Assembly: GCF_002095315.1 (NCBI RefSeq)
Contig: NZ_MLFN01000021.1
Coordinates: 1-55,904 of the forward strand
Direction of reading: 5' to 3'
Source of the DNA: Pantoea conspicua
GTDB lineage: Bacteria; Pseudomonadota; Gammaproteobacteria; Enterobacterales; Enterobacteriaceae
DNA: 55,904 nt
Numbering within the stretch: position 1 is the first letter of the stretch; each line of letters begins with the position of its first letter. Positions 16,767 to 27,524 of this stretch are shown here, piece by piece. The notes under the pieces were generated by a model. It was not told where the DNA came from, searched no databases, and was given only the letters and a program-made list of their open reading frames with translations. The position numbers and the translations under genes were made by a program.

Positions 16767-17774
16767 ATGAAAACGTTGGGCGAATTTATCGTCGAGAAGC
16801 AACACGACTTTCCGCACGCCACAGGTGAACTGACGGCGCTGATTTCAGCCATCAAGCTGGGTGCCAAAATTATCCACCGCGACATCAATAAAGCCGGTTT
16901 AGTGGATATTCTCGGTGCCAGTGGGGTTGAGAATGTTCAGGGTGAGCAGCAGATGAAGTTAGATCTGTTCGCCAACGAAAAACTGAAAGCGGCATTGAAA
17001 GCCCGTGGCATCGTCGCCGGTATCGCGTCTGAAGAAGAGGACGAGTTCGTTATCTTTGAAGGTGAGGAAAACGGTAAATATGTTGTATTGATGGATCCAC
17101 TGGATGGGTCATCGAATATCGACGTTAACGTTTCTGTTGGTACCATCTTTTCTATCTATCGCCGCGTCAGCGAGCCGGGTACGCCGGTTGTTGAAGCGGA
17201 CTTTATGCAGCCGGGCAACAAGCAGGTCGCTGCCGGTTACGTGGTGTACGGCTCGTCAACCATGATGGTCTATACCACCGGTGCAGGCGTGCATGCGTTC
17301 ACTTACGATCCGTCACTGGGCGTGTTCTGCCTCAGCCACGAGCGGATGACCTTCCCGGAAACCGGTTATACCTATTCAATTAACGAAGGTAACTACATCC
17401 GTTTCCCGCAGGGCGTGAAGAAATATCTGAAGTTCTGTCAGGAAGAGGATATCGCGACACACCGTCCATATACGTCCCGCTATATCGGGTCGCTGGTCGC
17501 GGATTTCCACCGTAACCTGCTGAAGGGTGGCATCTATCTCTATCCAAGCACCGCCAGCCATCCGCAAGGTAAGCTGCGTCTGCTGTATGAGTGCAACCCG
17601 ATGGCGTTCCTCGCCGAGCAGGCGGGTGGTAAGGCCAGCGATGGTCAGAAACGCATTCTGGATATTCCACCGGTGACGCTGCATCAGCGCTGTCCGTTCT
17701 ACTGCGGTAACGAGGCGATGGTAAACGACGTTGAGCGCTTCCTGGCCGAGTTCCCGGATTGCCGTCAGGGTTAA
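16767..17774 (+). CDS. fbp: Class I fructose-1,6-bisphosphatase
   Basis: A 335-residue gluconeogenic phosphatase that converts fructose 1,6-bisphosphate to fructose 6-phosphate in the cytosol. The metal-binding signature [10 protein letters not shown] is at residues 110-119, and the preceding acidic SEEEDE loop supplies further Mg ligands. The length matches E. coli Fbp (332) within a few residues. I chose the ATG at 16767, which gives the conserved [12 protein letters not shown]. The frame is open to 16722, but the extension is not conserved. Confidence 0.97.
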   Translation: MKTLGEFIVEKQHDFPHATGELTALISAIKLGAKIIHRDINKAGLVDILGASGVENVQGEQQMKLDLFANEKLKAALKARGIVAGIASEEEDEFVIFEGEENGKYVVLMDPLDGSSNIDVNVSVGTIFSIYRRVSEPGTPVVEADFMQPGNKQVAAGYVVYGSSTMMVYTTGAGVHAFTYDPSLGVFCLSHERMTFPETGYTYSINEGNYIRFPQGVKKYLKFCQEEDIATHRPYTSRYIGSLVADFHRNLLKGGIYLYPSTASHPQGKLRLLYECNPMAFLAEQAGGKASDGQKRILDIPPVTLHQRCPFYCGNEAMVNDVERFLAEFPDCRQG

Positions 17775-17787
17775 TCTGGCGACAATC

Positions 17788-17818
17788 AAAGGGCGCGAAT
17801 ATCGCGCCCTTTTTTTGG
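17788..17818. terminator. Bidirectional terminator between fbp and the chemoreceptor gene
   Basis: A 7-bp stem GGGCGCG-aatat-CGCGCCC is followed by seven T on the plus strand, with AAA on the other side. It serves fbp and probably the convergent chemoreceptor gene, whose stop is 3 bp away. Confidence 0.88.
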
Positions 17819-17820
17819 TT

Positions 17821-19380
17821 TCAGACCGGCTGCAAACGGAACTGCGCCATGGTCGCCTGTAGCTGACCGGACTGGGCTTCCAGCGACTGGGTCGCCGCAG
17901 TAGCCTGCTCCACCAGCGCGGCGTTCTGCTGCGCGGCTTCATCCATCTGCGTCACCGCCAGATTGACCTGTTCAATGCCGCGGCTCTGCTCGTCAGAAGC
18001 CATCGAGATCTCCTTCATCAGCGCCGTGACCCGCATCACCTCACCTGAAATCTCATCCATGGTTTCTCCGGCACGCGTCGCCATCTCGCTGCCCTCTTTA
18101 ACCCGGGATTGTGAGTCGCCGATCAGCGTGCGGATCTCTTTGGCGGCGTTGGCGCTGCGCTGCGCCAGGGTGCGCACTTCATTCGCGACTACCGCAAAGC
18201 CCCGTCCCTGTTCACCGGCGCGCGCCGCTTCAACCGCCGCATTCAGCGCCAGAATGTTGGTCTGGAAGGCGATGCCGTCAATCACGCTGAGAATGTCGCC
18301 GATGCGGTTGGCGCTGTCGGTGATTTCGTGCATTTTTTCCATCACGTAGCAGACAACTTCAGCGCCGCGATCGGCTGTATCCGATACCGCATTCGCCAGC
18401 TGATGCGCCTGCTGCGCGTTGCTGGCATTGAGCCGCACCGTCGCGGTTAACTGCTCCATGCTGGCTGCCGTCTGCTCCAGCGAGGCCGCAGATTCTTCGG
18501 TGCGCTGTGACAGATTAACGTTGCCGGCAGCCAGTTCACGGCTGCCGATGTCGATTTGCAGGCTGGCTTCGCGCACCTGACTGACTGATGCGCGCAGCGC
18601 CTGCTGCATCTCTGCTAGCGCATGATTGAGCCGGCCCAGTTCATTGTTGCCCGCCGCCGGCAGGGTCTGGGATAAATCCCCTGCTGCCACCTGCTCCAGA
18701 TGGACGATGGCGCTGTTGAGCGGCTGGAGCAACATCCGGCGCAGCAGTTGCCAGGCCAGCACTAACAGCAGCAACGTCAGTACCACCGCCACCGCGATCA
18801 GAATTTTCATTTTGGTTTCGTTATAGGCCGCCTGATCCAGCTGCGTCGCGGTCACCTGGTTCGCGTACTGGCCGAAATCGTCCACCGCCTTGCTGTAGCG
18901 GGCGGCCAGTGCGGCCAGGTTGCCCTCCAGCAGCTGATAATATTCATCGGTATATTGCTTATCCAGCGCGCTCATCATCGGCCTGATGCCCTGCTCAAGA
19001 TAGGCCTTGTAGCTGCCCGCCACCGCATCCGCCAGCGTTTTGCCGTGTGCCGTCACGGTGCCCGCATCAACAAAACGCTTCAGGCTCTGTTGCGATGCCA
19101 CCACATCGGCCTGCGCCAGCTTAGTGACACCGGCCCCCTCTTCCAGCAAGCCAATTTCAATTTTTCGCACCGCCAGCGCCGCGTTGGCGCGCGCACGCAT
19201 TAAATCCGCGTTGCTCTGATAGAGGCTGTTCAGCTCAACTCCCTGGATGCGATTAATCACATCCAGCGACCGGTTCCCTTTGTTAATTGCCACGATACCC
19301 ATAAAACTCACCGCCAACAGCAGCAGTGTCATAAATGCCAGCAATGCCAGCAACCCCGTGCGAAGTGATAACTGTTTCAT
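17821..19380 (-). CDS. Methyl-accepting chemotaxis protein (Tar/Tsr-like, four-helix sensor)
   Basis: A 519-residue chemoreceptor. The first membrane helix spans about residues 10-30. A periplasmic four-helix-bundle sensor (about 33-188) follows, then a second membrane helix (about 189-212), a HAMP linker and the cytoplasmic signalling domain. The hairpin tip is recognisable from [43 protein letters not shown]. The C-terminus ends MAQFRLQPV, without the NWETF-type CheR/CheB tether, so methylation would depend on other receptors. The ligand cannot be told. A flagellar-class promoter lies upstream. Confidence 0.93.
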   Translation of the reverse strand: MKQLSLRTGLLALLAFMTLLLLAVSFMGIVAINKGNRSLDVINRIQGVELNSLYQSNADLMRARANAALAVRKIEIGLLEEGAGVTKLAQADVVASQQSLKRFVDAGTVTAHGKTLADAVAGSYKAYLEQGIRPMMSALDKQYTDEYYQLLEGNLAALAARYSKAVDDFGQYANQVTATQLDQAAYNETKMKILIAVAVVLTLLLLVLAWQLLRRMLLQPLNSAIVHLEQVAAGDLSQTLPAAGNNELGRLNHALAEMQQALRASVSQVREASLQIDIGSRELAAGNVNLSQRTEESAASLEQTAASMEQLTATVRLNASNAQQAHQLANAVSDTADRGAEVVCYVMEKMHEITDSANRIGDILSVIDGIAFQTNILALNAAVEAARAGEQGRGFAVVANEVRTLAQRSANAAKEIRTLIGDSQSRVKEGSEMATRAGETMDEISGEVMRVTALMKEISMASDEQSRGIEQVNLAVTQMDEAAQQNAALVEQATAATQSLEAQSGQLQATMAQFRLQPV

Positions 19381-19439
19381 CTTGATAGTTTCCGTGTATG
19401 AGAAAAGGCGAAATTTCCAGCGGCCCTAAAACGGAACAG

Positions 19440-19467
19440 GTATCGGCCATCACCCCGCTAAACTTTA
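19440..19467 (-). promoter_or_regulatory. Sigma-28 (FliA) type promoter of the chemoreceptor gene
   Basis: The minus strand reads TAAAGTTT - 12 bases - GCCGATAC, against the consensus TAAAGTTT-N11-GCCGATAA. That is 15 of 16 positions, with the spacer one base longer. It lies about 60 bp upstream of the start codon, where a class 3 flagellar promoter is expected. Confidence 0.7.
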
Positions 19468-19551
19468 ACCTTAATGAACGGTTAACGACTTGATCATCAC
19501 GGAGACATCTATCAAGCTGGACGCCGCTTATCAGTAACCCGGGGAAAAATA

Positions 19552-19962
19552 ATGAAAACAGGATGGCTTCTGGCCCTGCTGTTGGCCAGTGACGTGGCAA
19601 TGGCACAGGATCTGCCCGCAGATGCCGCACTGAATCGCTGTCTTAGCGGCGCATCGACCACCCTTGCGATGAATCAGTGCTATGCCGTGGCCAGTAAAGC
19701 CTGGGATCAGGAAATGAATAATCAATATGGCAAACTGATGAGCCAGTTAACCGGCGAAGCGAAAACAACTTTGCGTCAGGCGCAGCGTGCCTGGCTCAGC
19801 TACCGCGACAGCTGGCTGACAGCGAGCCGCAGCCGGCTAAGCGATCAGGGTACGCTGGGTAGCGTAGCGCTGGGCGCGCAGAACGTTAGCCTGGTGCGTA
19901 ACCAGGCATTGATGTTGCAATCGCTGAGTAAAGGCAGCTGCGCCAACCCGGATGATTGTTGA
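19552..19962 (+). CDS. Secreted LprI/DUF1311-family protein
   Basis: A 136-residue protein with a signal peptide of about 18 residues (LLALLLASDVAMA). The mature part has the LprI/DUF1311 pattern: conserved Cys near the start (LNRCLSG, MNQCYAVA), the segment WDQEMNNQYGKLMSQL, then LRQAQRAWLSYRDSW, and cysteines at the C-terminus. Members are periplasmic or surface proteins, some of which inhibit lysozyme. Activity here is not known. It has its own Shine-Dalgarno and is divergent from the chemoreceptor gene. Confidence 0.8.
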   Translation: MKTGWLLALLLASDVAMAQDLPADAALNRCLSGASTTLAMNQCYAVASKAWDQEMNNQYGKLMSQLTGEAKTTLRQAQRAWLSYRDSWLTASRSRLSDQGTLGSVALGAQNVSLVRNQALMLQSLSKGSCANPDDC

Positions 19963-20025
19963 TTACCACCCGTTTATGCGCTGGCTGATGACCTCAGCGC
20001 ACTCGTCCATTTTCAGGGAGAAACC

Positions 20026-20475
20026 ATGGCTGCTTATGCCTCGACCATTATTCTGATCTGCCTCGCCGTCCTCAGTTATTTCGTTCACAACAACGCCGTC
20101 ACCATCTCCATTCTGGTGCTGCTGGCGATCAAGATCACCCCGCTGGCGCAGTTTTTTCCCTACGTGGAGAAGCAGGGCATTACGTTAGGCATCATTATTC
20201 TTACTGTGGCGGTGATGGCGCCACTGGCCAGCGGATCGCTGCCTGCGTCGGCGTTGCTCAAATCTTTTGCCAACTGGAAGTCGATCGTGGCGATTCTGGT
20301 CGGCATTTTTGTCGCCTGGCTGGGGGGGCGCGGCGTTAACTTTATGAGCGTGCAGCCCTCGGTTATCGGCGGCTTGCTGATTGGTACGGTGATCGGCGTG
20401 GCGTTTTTCCGTGGCGTGCCGGTCGGACCGCTGATTGCGGCCGGGATTGTTTCGCTGTTTGTGACGGCGAAATAG
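20026..20475 (+). CDS. YeaL-like inner-membrane protein (UPF0756/DUF441)
   Basis: A 149-residue hydrophobic protein with about four membrane segments, matching the UPF0756 family (E. coli YeaL). Conserved blocks are [27 protein letters not shown] and the C-terminal [18 protein letters not shown]. The function is unknown. The Shine-Dalgarno AGGGAG is well placed before the ATG. It lies between the LprI-like gene and ppa, which have their own signals. Confidence 0.88.
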   Translation: MAAYASTIILICLAVLSYFVHNNAVTISILVLLAIKITPLAQFFPYVEKQGITLGIIILTVAVMAPLASGSLPASALLKSFANWKSIVAILVGIFVAWLGGRGVNFMSVQPSVIGGLLIGTVIGVAFFRGVPVGPLIAAGIVSLFVTAK

Positions 20476-20530
20476 CGTTAGGGTGCATTCCGAAACGCCA
20501 AAAGAGGGCATACTTTCAGAGTCAGTTGGC

Positions 20531-20536
20531 TATAAT
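20531..20536 (+). promoter_or_regulatory. -10 element of the ppa promoter
   Basis: A perfect TATAAT lies 39 bp upstream of the ppa start. No good -35 hexamer is found at the standard distance, so this is a partial promoter call. Confidence 0.5.
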
Positions 20537-20574
20537 AGCCGACACTCAACATACGACTACTGAAGGAATGCCCG

Positions 20575-21105
20575 ATGAGTTTGAACCAGGTGCCAGCAGG
20601 TAAAGACCTGCCAGAAGATATCTACGTAATCATTGAGATCCCGGCCAATGCCGATCCGATCAAATATGAAGTTGATAAAGAGTCTGGTGCCCTGTTTGTA
20701 GACCGTTTTATGTCTACCGCCATGTTCTATCCGTGCAACTACGGCTACATCAACCACACTCTGTCACTGGATGGTGATCCGGTTGACGTGCTGGTCCCAA
20801 CGCCACACCCACTGGAGCCAGGTTCTGTGATCCGTTGCCGTCCGGTTGGCGTGCTGAAAATGACCGACGAGTCTGGCGAAGATGCCAAACTGGTTGCGGT
20901 TCCGCACACCAAACTCTCTAAAGAGTACGATCACATCAAAGATGTGAACGACCTGCCAGAACTGCTGCGCGCACAGATCACCCACTTCTTTGAGCACTAC
21001 AAAGATCTGGAAAAAGGCAAATGGGTTAAAGTGGATGGCTGGGATAATGCCGAAGCGGCCAAAGCTGAAATCATCTCCTCTTACGAGCGCGCACAGAAGA
21101 AGTAA
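20575..21105 (+). CDS. ppa: Inorganic pyrophosphatase, family I
   Basis: A 176-residue cytosolic enzyme that hydrolyses pyrophosphate and so drives nucleic-acid, protein and coenzyme synthesis forward. The signature DGDPVD at residues 66-71 holds the Mg-binding aspartates. The whole sequence is collinear with E. coli Ppa. Strong expression signals are present: a perfect -10 box and a Shine-Dalgarno GAAGGA. It is convergent with ytfP, with a shared terminator between them. Confidence 0.98.
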   Translation: MSLNQVPAGKDLPEDIYVIIEIPANADPIKYEVDKESGALFVDRFMSTAMFYPCNYGYINHTLSLDGDPVDVLVPTPHPLEPGSVIRCRPVGVLKMTDESGEDAKLVAVPHTKLSKEYDHIKDVNDLPELLRAQITHFFEHYKDLEKGKWVKVDGWDNAEAAKAEIISSYERAQKK

Positions 21106-21128
21106 TTCTGCTGTCAGCCGGTAAGTCG

Positions 21129-21165
21129 AAAAAAAAAACACCGTCCAGATGGACGGTGTTTTTGT
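21129..21165. terminator. Bidirectional terminator between ppa and ytfP
   Basis: A stem AACACCGTCC-agat-GGACGGTGTT (10 bp) is flanked by a ten-A run on one side and TTTTTG on the other, so it can stop transcription from both directions. Confidence 0.92.
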
Positions 21166-21519
21166 TCAGCCCTCTGGCTCTTCATCACGCTTTAGCCAGT
21201 CTCCGCTCAGGATACGCTGGCGACCTGCCACTGAGCGTTGATAGACATAAAGCCATGCGCTGCCAAACGGCGTCTGAATCAGATGACGTTTGTACTCTCC
21301 CCCCTTGGTGCGGAGCGCATCCAGCTCACCCAGGGTTGAGGCATCGATGCGGTATACTTCACACTGCACCGCTCCATTGCCCTCAATCACGCCGGGATAA
21401 TGTCCCAGACTGTAAAGCTCAAAGCCCTCAATCTGGAAATCTCCCAGCCATTGCGCATTCGTCATCCAGTGACTGTTTCCCTGTTTGCGCCGTAAACTGC
21501 CGTAGACAATTATTCGCAT
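21166..21519 (-). CDS. ytfP: Gamma-glutamylcyclotransferase-fold protein YtfP
   Basis: A 117-residue AIG2/GGCT-fold protein. The N-terminal substrate loop VYGSLRRKQGN is at residues 5-15 and the family's YXX-Y pattern (EVYRIDASTLGELDALRTKGGEYKRHLI) follows. The enzymatic activity of YtfP is unproven; relatives act on gamma-glutamyl compounds. It is the third gene of a tamA-tamB-ytfP operon (2 bp after tamB), as in E. coli. Confidence 0.94.
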   Translation of the reverse strand: MRIIVYGSLRRKQGNSHWMTNAQWLGDFQIEGFELYSLGHYPGVIEGNGAVQCEVYRIDASTLGELDALRTKGGEYKRHLIQTPFGSAWLYVYQRSVAGRQRILSGDWLKRDEEPEG

Positions 21520-21521
21520 TG

Positions 21522-24500
21522 CTAAAACTCAAACTGATAGAGCAAATCGAGAGCCTGATCCACACCGGACACGGCTTCCAAATAGAGTTTAGGCATCAGG
21601 CGGTAACGCAAGGTTAACGTCGCCAGTGAATCAAATATGCCGACACCGTATTTTACCTGCAGACCCGGTAGTACATAGCCGCTGACCTGCACCTGCTGGC
21701 TGTCGCCAACACCGGCAGTATCAAGGGCCAGGTTACTGACACCGAATGTCTCACCGATTTTACCCACAACCTGCCCACTTTGTGCAACCCCTAAGCCAAC
21801 AAGCGCTGAGGTTAGCGCGTTACTGTCGCCGCTGCTGCCGAGTCCCTGACCGCGCAGCAGGTAAGAGAGCGCTTCCTGTTGCGACATCGCCGGATCGGAG
21901 AAGACTTCCGCTTTTGGCTCATCGGCCAGGCCGGTGACCCGCAATCCGGCGGTAACGTCATCTTCAGTCGCCTCCGGGTTACGGATCGCTTCCAGATTGA
22001 TGTAAGGCTGATCGGGCGGGCCGGCAAACTGCAACTCGCCCTTACGCACAATCAGATCCTGTCCATAGGCGTGGAAGCGGCCGGACGGGATGTTGATCTG
22101 GCCGTTGAGACCGAGCCCGGAGCGATCCTGCACCAGTTTCAGATCGCCATTCAGCTTCGCTTTCAGCCCGAACGCGGAGAGACGCACATCGTTACCGACG
22201 TGGATAACCAGGTTGCTGTTGATCGGAATGGCTGCGGTTTTCGGCTGAATCGGCTTGAGGTTCTGATCCAGCATCACTTCATCAGACGAGACGCCCGTAG
22301 CACTTTCCGGCACTTCCTGCACCGTGATGCGCGCCCACGGAACCTCGACCCGCCCCGACAGGTTAAATGCTGCCGGCGTAGCTTCGAACACCAGATCCGG
22401 CGAGACATCCATCCGCACCATCGGTGGCACCGTGACCCGCACCCGACTGCCCTGCGCCGCCACGCGCGCGCGCCAGTTATCGAGCTGGCTCCAGTCGGCG
22501 TTACCGTTGAGATTAATATTGCCCTGCGCGGTCTGAATCAGCCCGTTCAGGGTCGAGCTCATGCCGTTAAACACCAGATTGAGATTGGCGGCGGTGAGAT
22601 CGACCGGCATAAAGCTGCCATCGACATCGACATCAGACAGGCCAAGCTGACCAAACACCTGTGGCTGCTGCACGCTGCCCGCCAGCCTTAAACTGCTGTT
22701 GAGGTTGCCTTTGATCTTCTCGCCCTGCATCAGCGCCGGGTTCAGCATCGCCAGCGACAGGTTACGGATATTGACGTTACCGCCCAGCGTGCGGCGATTT
22801 TCCGGATCGGTGATCTGAACGTTGCCATCCAGCTGGCCGTTATTGGCGATACGGATCAGCCAGTCGAGCCGGGCACGTCCATCACGCAGCGCCGCATTCA
22901 GGTTCAGGGTATCAAAGGCGATCGGCAGGGTATTGCCCTGTACATCCTGCTGCACTTTAACGCCGTTACCTTTCAGCGACACCGTACCGGTCGGCAGGCC
23001 CTTACCGGCCTGCCAGTTAACCCGAACATCACCGCTGAACACGCCGCTGAGCTGGGTCGCGTCCGGCATAAACGGCTTAACCATTGCCAGATCAAAACGG
23101 TTCAGCACCACATGCGCCTTGCCACTCGGGCCGGCTTCAACCGGTTCCGGTACGCAGAGTTGCGCATTCGGATTCTGCCAGCAGTGAGGACCGATGGTAG
23201 CCGTCTGTTTGCTATTGAGGTAGTCAATGGTCATCGCCCGCGTCAACCGCCATTCCCCTACCGGCGTATCAAAGCGGGTGTTGTTCAGTTCGCCTTTCCA
23301 GCGCTGCGTCTGGCGATCAAAACTGCCGTTCAGCGCCAGCTGACCGGACACCGGCTCGCCCTGTACATTGAGCTTCAGCTGATGCTGGTGCTCGTTGCCG
23401 TCTGCATTCAGGGTCAGCAGATTAATGCTGAGTGCATCCTGTTTCAGTTGCTCAACGCGCAGTTGCAGCTTACCGGCCACCTGCTCGCCGGAACGGACAT
23501 CGCCCTCCAGCGTGACGCGGTTAATCTGCATCTGCTGCCAGCGCAGTCCACGGGCATTGAGATCGGCCAGCAGCTGCGGCGCGCTCAGGGTTCCGCGCGC
23601 TTTGATCGTGCCTTTGACCACGCCGCCCAGACCGGGCAGCGCATTATCGAGTTGCGGCGCGTCAATGCTGGCATCCAGATCCAGCTGTTCACCTAATCCG
23701 CCCTTCACGTCCAGATGGTTACGACCCAGCGCCAGCTTAATGCCCGGCACCGTCCACTGGTTGTAACTGTTGCCGGTGAGCGAGCCTTCTGCCGTGACCG
23801 CGTTCTGCTTTACATTCCCTTTCAGCTGCAGCTGCGGCACGCTTAACTGCCAGCTTCCGCCGTACAGGCTGCCACGGGTGGTGATTTTGCCATCCAGTCT
23901 GGCGGGCCAGTCGGGATACTGCTGAGCAGTGTTGATGCCCGCCAGCGTCAATTCGCTGCGCCAGCTGATCGCCTTACGCCAGTCCACCAGCGCCGTCAGG
24001 TCGATGTTGCCCTGCAACGCCGCGATACGCAGTTTGTCGAGGCTGAACTGTTCGACATTACCCTTACCCGTCAGCGAAATGTTTGCCGGAGGCACGGCTT
24101 CCCCTTTCACGGCCGTCCGTAGCGACATCACGTAATCAGTGGCTTTGCCTTTGAACTGGTAGTCAAGGTTATCAGCCTGGTACTGTACCGCCCCGGTTAA
24201 CGGCCAGCGCAGCTGCGGGCTGGTAAGCTGTAGCGACAGCGGCAAGCCCGCCACTGCCAGCTGGGTGGTGGCATCCAGCTGCGCCTTCACCGGACCGGAC
24301 AGGTTGAGCGCCAGCTTCAGCTCATCGCGCATCGCGCCCTTCAGCGTCAGCGCGATTTTTTCGCCTTTAATCGGGTCGGTATTGACGTCACCGTTAAGCG
24401 AGAAATCGACCGGCCAGTTATCCGCCAGCGTCGCCTGACCGCTGCCGTTCAGCTTGCCGAGATTTGAGTCCACTTCCAGCGTGCTGAGCTGCATCTGGCG

Positions 24501-25292
24501 GTCAGCGGTTTTCGCTTTCAGCAGTAACCGGCTGATGGAAATATCAGTATCACCGGTGATGCGTAATTGCTCGCCCAGGATCTGCTGTACGTCAATATCC
24601 AGCGGCAGCTGAAAATCGGGGAGTGCGGGCAGCAGCGGTTGTGCAAACATCGCCTGCAGGGTTTCACCCAGTGGCTTCTCCGCTGGCTCAGGCTGCTGAA
24701 CCTTCGGCTGTACCACCTGCTCATTCGCTACCTGCGCCGCTTTCGGCAGAGCAATCAGCAGGCTTTGAATATGGGTCGGGTTAAGCGTCAGCGCACGATC
24801 CTGCCACTGCAAACCGGTGGTGAAATCCAGCAGCGAGATGGCGGTATCGTCAACTTTGACATTGATATTGTGCAGGCCGAGATGCTTCAGCGTAATCGGA
24901 TATGGCGTGCTGAGGTTGGCGTTGCCGCTCTCCTCTTCCGGCGGCGGCTCGCTGGCTGGCGTCATCTTCTTGCTGTCGACCACCACGCTGATATCGCTCA
25001 GGGAGACATCGTTAACGCAGACCGATGAGTGCAGCAGACAGTTGAGGTCGACCGCCAGGTGAATATGTCCCGCATCGACGCTGACGCCGGGCATCTCATA
25101 CCGCAACCCAGTGAGGGTCAGATTACGCCAGCCGCCATCGACCTGTTTGATCGATAAACCCGGTACCCAGCGCGAAGCGCCATTTAACAGCAGGTGCAGA
25201 CCGGGCGTGGTGCCGACTAAAAAAGCCACGCCGCCCAATAGCAGCACCAGAAAAATCAGAATGCCGATCAGGACCTTTTTCCACAGCTTCAT
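21522..25292 (-). CDS. tamB: Translocation and assembly module subunit TamB
   Basis: A 1256-residue AsmA-like protein. A single N-terminal inner-membrane anchor (about residues 7-28) is followed by a very long periplasmic region of repeated beta strands and the conserved TamB (DUF490) domain in about the last 350 residues, ending LDLLYQFEF. It spans the periplasm as a hydrophobic groove, works with TamA and takes part in autotransporter assembly and phospholipid transport to the outer membrane. The start ATG overlaps the tamA stop by 4 bp. The length matches E. coli TamB. Confidence 0.96.
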   Translation of the reverse strand: MKLWKKVLIGILIFLVLLLGGVAFLVGTTPGLHLLLNGASRWVPGLSIKQVDGGWRNLTLTGLRYEMPGVSVDAGHIHLAVDLNCLLHSSVCVNDVSLSDISVVVDSKKMTPASEPPPEEESGNANLSTPYPITLKHLGLHNINVKVDDTAISLLDFTTGLQWQDRALTLNPTHIQSLLIALPKAAQVANEQVVQPKVQQPEPAEKPLGETLQAMFAQPLLPALPDFQLPLDIDVQQILGEQLRITGDTDISISRLLLKAKTADRQMQLSTLEVDSNLGKLNGSGQATLADNWPVDFSLNGDVNTDPIKGEKIALTLKGAMRDELKLALNLSGPVKAQLDATTQLAVAGLPLSLQLTSPQLRWPLTGAVQYQADNLDYQFKGKATDYVMSLRTAVKGEAVPPANISLTGKGNVEQFSLDKLRIAALQGNIDLTALVDWRKAISWRSELTLAGINTAQQYPDWPARLDGKITTRGSLYGGSWQLSVPQLQLKGNVKQNAVTAEGSLTGNSYNQWTVPGIKLALGRNHLDVKGGLGEQLDLDASIDAPQLDNALPGLGGVVKGTIKARGTLSAPQLLADLNARGLRWQQMQINRVTLEGDVRSGEQVAGKLQLRVEQLKQDALSINLLTLNADGNEHQHQLKLNVQGEPVSGQLALNGSFDRQTQRWKGELNNTRFDTPVGEWRLTRAMTIDYLNSKQTATIGPHCWQNPNAQLCVPEPVEAGPSGKAHVVLNRFDLAMVKPFMPDATQLSGVFSGDVRVNWQAGKGLPTGTVSLKGNGVKVQQDVQGNTLPIAFDTLNLNAALRDGRARLDWLIRIANNGQLDGNVQITDPENRRTLGGNVNIRNLSLAMLNPALMQGEKIKGNLNSSLRLAGSVQQPQVFGQLGLSDVDVDGSFMPVDLTAANLNLVFNGMSSTLNGLIQTAQGNINLNGNADWSQLDNWRARVAAQGSRVRVTVPPMVRMDVSPDLVFEATPAAFNLSGRVEVPWARITVQEVPESATGVSSDEVMLDQNLKPIQPKTAAIPINSNLVIHVGNDVRLSAFGLKAKLNGDLKLVQDRSGLGLNGQINIPSGRFHAYGQDLIVRKGELQFAGPPDQPYINLEAIRNPEATEDDVTAGLRVTGLADEPKAEVFSDPAMSQQEALSYLLRGQGLGSSGDSNALTSALVGLGVAQSGQVVGKIGETFGVSNLALDTAGVGDSQQVQVSGYVLPGLQVKYGVGIFDSLATLTLRYRLMPKLYLEAVSGVDQALDLLYQFEF

Positions 25293-27028
25293 AGTTCAGG
25301 CCCCAGTCCTATATAAAATTGCAATCCATGTTCCTCGTCATCCCCAATCGGCCGGGCAATATCCAGTTTGATTGGCCCAACCGGTGAAGACCAGCGCACG
25401 CCGAAGCCCGCGCCGGTTTTAACGTTACTCTGCTTGATATCGTTGACCGCTTCGCCGGAATCGACAAATACCGCGCCCCACCATTTGCCGCTGACGTTGT
25501 ACTGATATTCCAGCGATCCGGTGGCGAGTTTTGAGGCACCGGTCAGTTTGCCGTCCTCATCGCGAGGGGAGATGTTTTTATATTTGTAGCCGCGAATACT
25601 GCGGTCGCCGCCCGCGAAGAAGCGTAGATCCGGCGGCACTTTGTCGAAGTCATTGGTTTCGATCCAGCCAAGATTGCCGCGTGCGACAAAACGATGCTTA
25701 TCACCCAGCGTGCGGATCCAGACGTTTTGCGCCTGCATAATCAGGAAGTCAACGTCTGAACCCCAGGTGGTGTCGGACACGTCTACCGAGTAGCGCTGCG
25801 AGTCACCCCAGGTCGGCATTAAGCCGCCGCGTGAGCGGGTACGGTTTACGCTGACGCCTGGGTAGAGCAGCATGGTGGTATTGGTGACGCTACCCTGGGT
25901 AAAGTGATCCAGGCTCCAGCGCAGATTAACGGCCTTCTGCCAGCCGCTGCTGCTGTCCCAGTTGCGCGACATCGCCAGTGTCGTGGTATCGGCTTTGGTG
26001 TCGTTGAGGTCGGTGCGCTTCAGACCGCCCGAGAAGGTATAGTACTGTTCCAGCGGGCTTTTCAGCAGCGGGACTTTATAGCTCAGATCGACCTGCTGTT
26101 CAGGGGCAGAGACGTAGGCGCTGGCCGCCAGACTGTGACCGCGATCGTTGATCCACGGTTTTCTCCAGGTCCCTTTCAGTCGAGGCCCGACATCTGTCGA
26201 GTAACCCACCCCGGTTTCAATGGTGTTTTCGGTACGCGGTGACATCACCGCATTGAGCGGCAGAACTTTGGTTTTGCGCCCCTGTTTGAATTCCGGTGCC
26301 ACCACCACCGAATTGAACCAGCCGGTGGCAGAGAGACGGCGATTCAGCTCAGCCAAATCGCGTGAACTGTAGTCGTCGCCCTGCTTAAATGGCACCAGAT
26401 TTTGCAGGTACTCTTCGCGAATTTGCGAGCCCTGAAAAGTGACGTCGCCAAAACGGTAGCGCTGACCGCTGTCGTAGTCGATATCCCAGAACGCTTCTCG
26501 CCGCTCGACCGATACGCCTAACTGGCTCTTTTTAAATACGCCATCAAAATAGCCATTACGCAGCGCAAGATTAGAGAAGCCACTTTTGAAACTGTCATAC
26601 TGACCGTGGTTGAGCTGGGTCCCCACTTTGGGACGCCCCTGCGCCACCCAGGCTTTATAGTCGGCATCGTTACGGGCATCGCCCTCAACAACGATGCTGC
26701 TGCCGCCAATTTTCACCGGTTCGCCGGGCGTCACGCGCGCCACCAGCACCGGACGGCCACCCTGCGCAGGCGCAGGACGGGATTCAAAATCGATAACCGG
26801 CTCGTAGTAACCGAGCGCGCGCAGGCCCTCTTTTATCGCTACCGAGACGCGTGCGCGAAAGCGGCCGTCGTTAGAGACCTCATCACTGCCGATGGTCGAC
26901 AGGCGCGCCCTGACGTTTTTTTGCAAATCCCCGGTTAAGCCTTCTACCTGTAATCGTACCGTCGCTGCCTCAAGAGCAGGCGCGGCAAGCAGCAGGCTGG
27001 CCATGCAATAAACATAAAATCGTGGCAC
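25289..27028 (-). CDS. tamA: Translocation and assembly module subunit TamA (Omp85 family)
   Basis: A 579-residue outer-membrane protein. A signal peptide of about 21 residues is followed by three POTRA domains (about 23-265) and a C-terminal 16-strand barrel. The barrel is recognised by [14 protein letters not shown], the lid-lock/VRGF-type segment [18 protein letters not shown] and the C-terminal [12 protein letters not shown] chose GTG at 27028 because the Shine-Dalgarno AGGAGT is 4 bases upstream and the length fits E. coli TamA; the next ATG, at 27004, would cut the signal peptide. The E. coli neighbour msrA is not found upstream. Confidence 0.95.
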   Translation of the reverse strand: MPRFYVYCMASLLLAAPALEAATVRLQVEGLTGDLQKNVRARLSTIGSDEVSNDGRFRARVSVAIKEGLRALGYYEPVIDFESRPAPAQGGRPVLVARVTPGEPVKIGGSSIVVEGDARNDADYKAWVAQGRPKVGTQLNHGQYDSFKSGFSNLALRNGYFDGVFKKSQLGVSVERREAFWDIDYDSGQRYRFGDVTFQGSQIREEYLQNLVPFKQGDDYSSRDLAELNRRLSATGWFNSVVVAPEFKQGRKTKVLPLNAVMSPRTENTIETGVGYSTDVGPRLKGTWRKPWINDRGHSLAASAYVSAPEQQVDLSYKVPLLKSPLEQYYTFSGGLKRTDLNDTKADTTTLAMSRNWDSSSGWQKAVNLRWSLDHFTQGSVTNTTMLLYPGVSVNRTRSRGGLMPTWGDSQRYSVDVSDTTWGSDVDFLIMQAQNVWIRTLGDKHRFVARGNLGWIETNDFDKVPPDLRFFAGGDRSIRGYKYKNISPRDEDGKLTGASKLATGSLEYQYNVSGKWWGAVFVDSGEAVNDIKQSNVKTGAGFGVRWSSPVGPIKLDIARPIGDDEEHGLQFYIGLGPEL

Positions 27029-27335
27029 CTGTACTCCTGTTAATCATGCCGGCCCCTTTTCCGCGGGGCACTTATTAATCATCTTTGCCCGCACTGGCGT
27101 GACGGCAACATCCTCATCATAGCCGCACTTTATGGTAACTGACGGCGCAACATCATCATCTAAGTCAAATACCGGGCTATTGTCGGCAAATGATGCGATC
27201 GATACAACAACTGTGGCGTCGAATGATAGCGGCTGCCGGGTTCACTCAGATTAATCTGAGCGGGAAACAGGCTTGCCGGGCGAATTGCGCGACCGGAACA
27301 GGTGGTTTGCCCTCTGGCGGCCCGGTGATAGCACC
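27029..27335. other. Intergenic region at the tamA/paeA junction; msrA absent
   Basis: In E. coli msrA lies here, divergent from tamA. No frame in this 496-bp junction encodes MsrA motifs such as GCFWG, and I see no remnant. The left part carries A+T-rich sequence likely to hold the tamA promoter. I recognise no gene. Confidence 0.6.
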
Positions 27336-27344
27336 TGCTATAAT
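27336..27344 (+). promoter_or_regulatory. Extended -10 promoter element of paeA
   Basis: TGCTATAAT is a perfect extended -10 motif, upstream of paeA. It predicts a 5' leader of about 170 bases. No good -35 is at the standard distance, which is tolerated with an extended -10. Confidence 0.5.
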
Positions 27345-27444
27345 CTGCCACCACAGGCATTTCGCCTGTTTTCATTTCTGCCCCGACATTGTTTTTTCCT
27401 GTCGAACTGGCGCAGACATTTTTGGCACGGATAGCCCTGTTTGA

Positions 27445-27475
27445 CAGGTAAGCAGATCGCTCAGGATCTCACCTG
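27445..27475 (+). other. Hairpin in the predicted paeA mRNA leader
   Basis: The stem CAGGT...AGATC - gctcag - GATCT...ACCTG has an asymmetric internal loop. A second small hairpin (CAGGC-atttc-GCCTG followed by TTTT) lies earlier in the leader, near 27353-27371. Together they suggest a structured 5' leader that may act in attenuation. I match them to no known riboswitch. Confidence 0.4.
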
Positions 27476-27524
27476 CACGCTGCCCAGGCCAAAAATGACA
27501 AGTGGATAACCCTTTGGATCTCTT

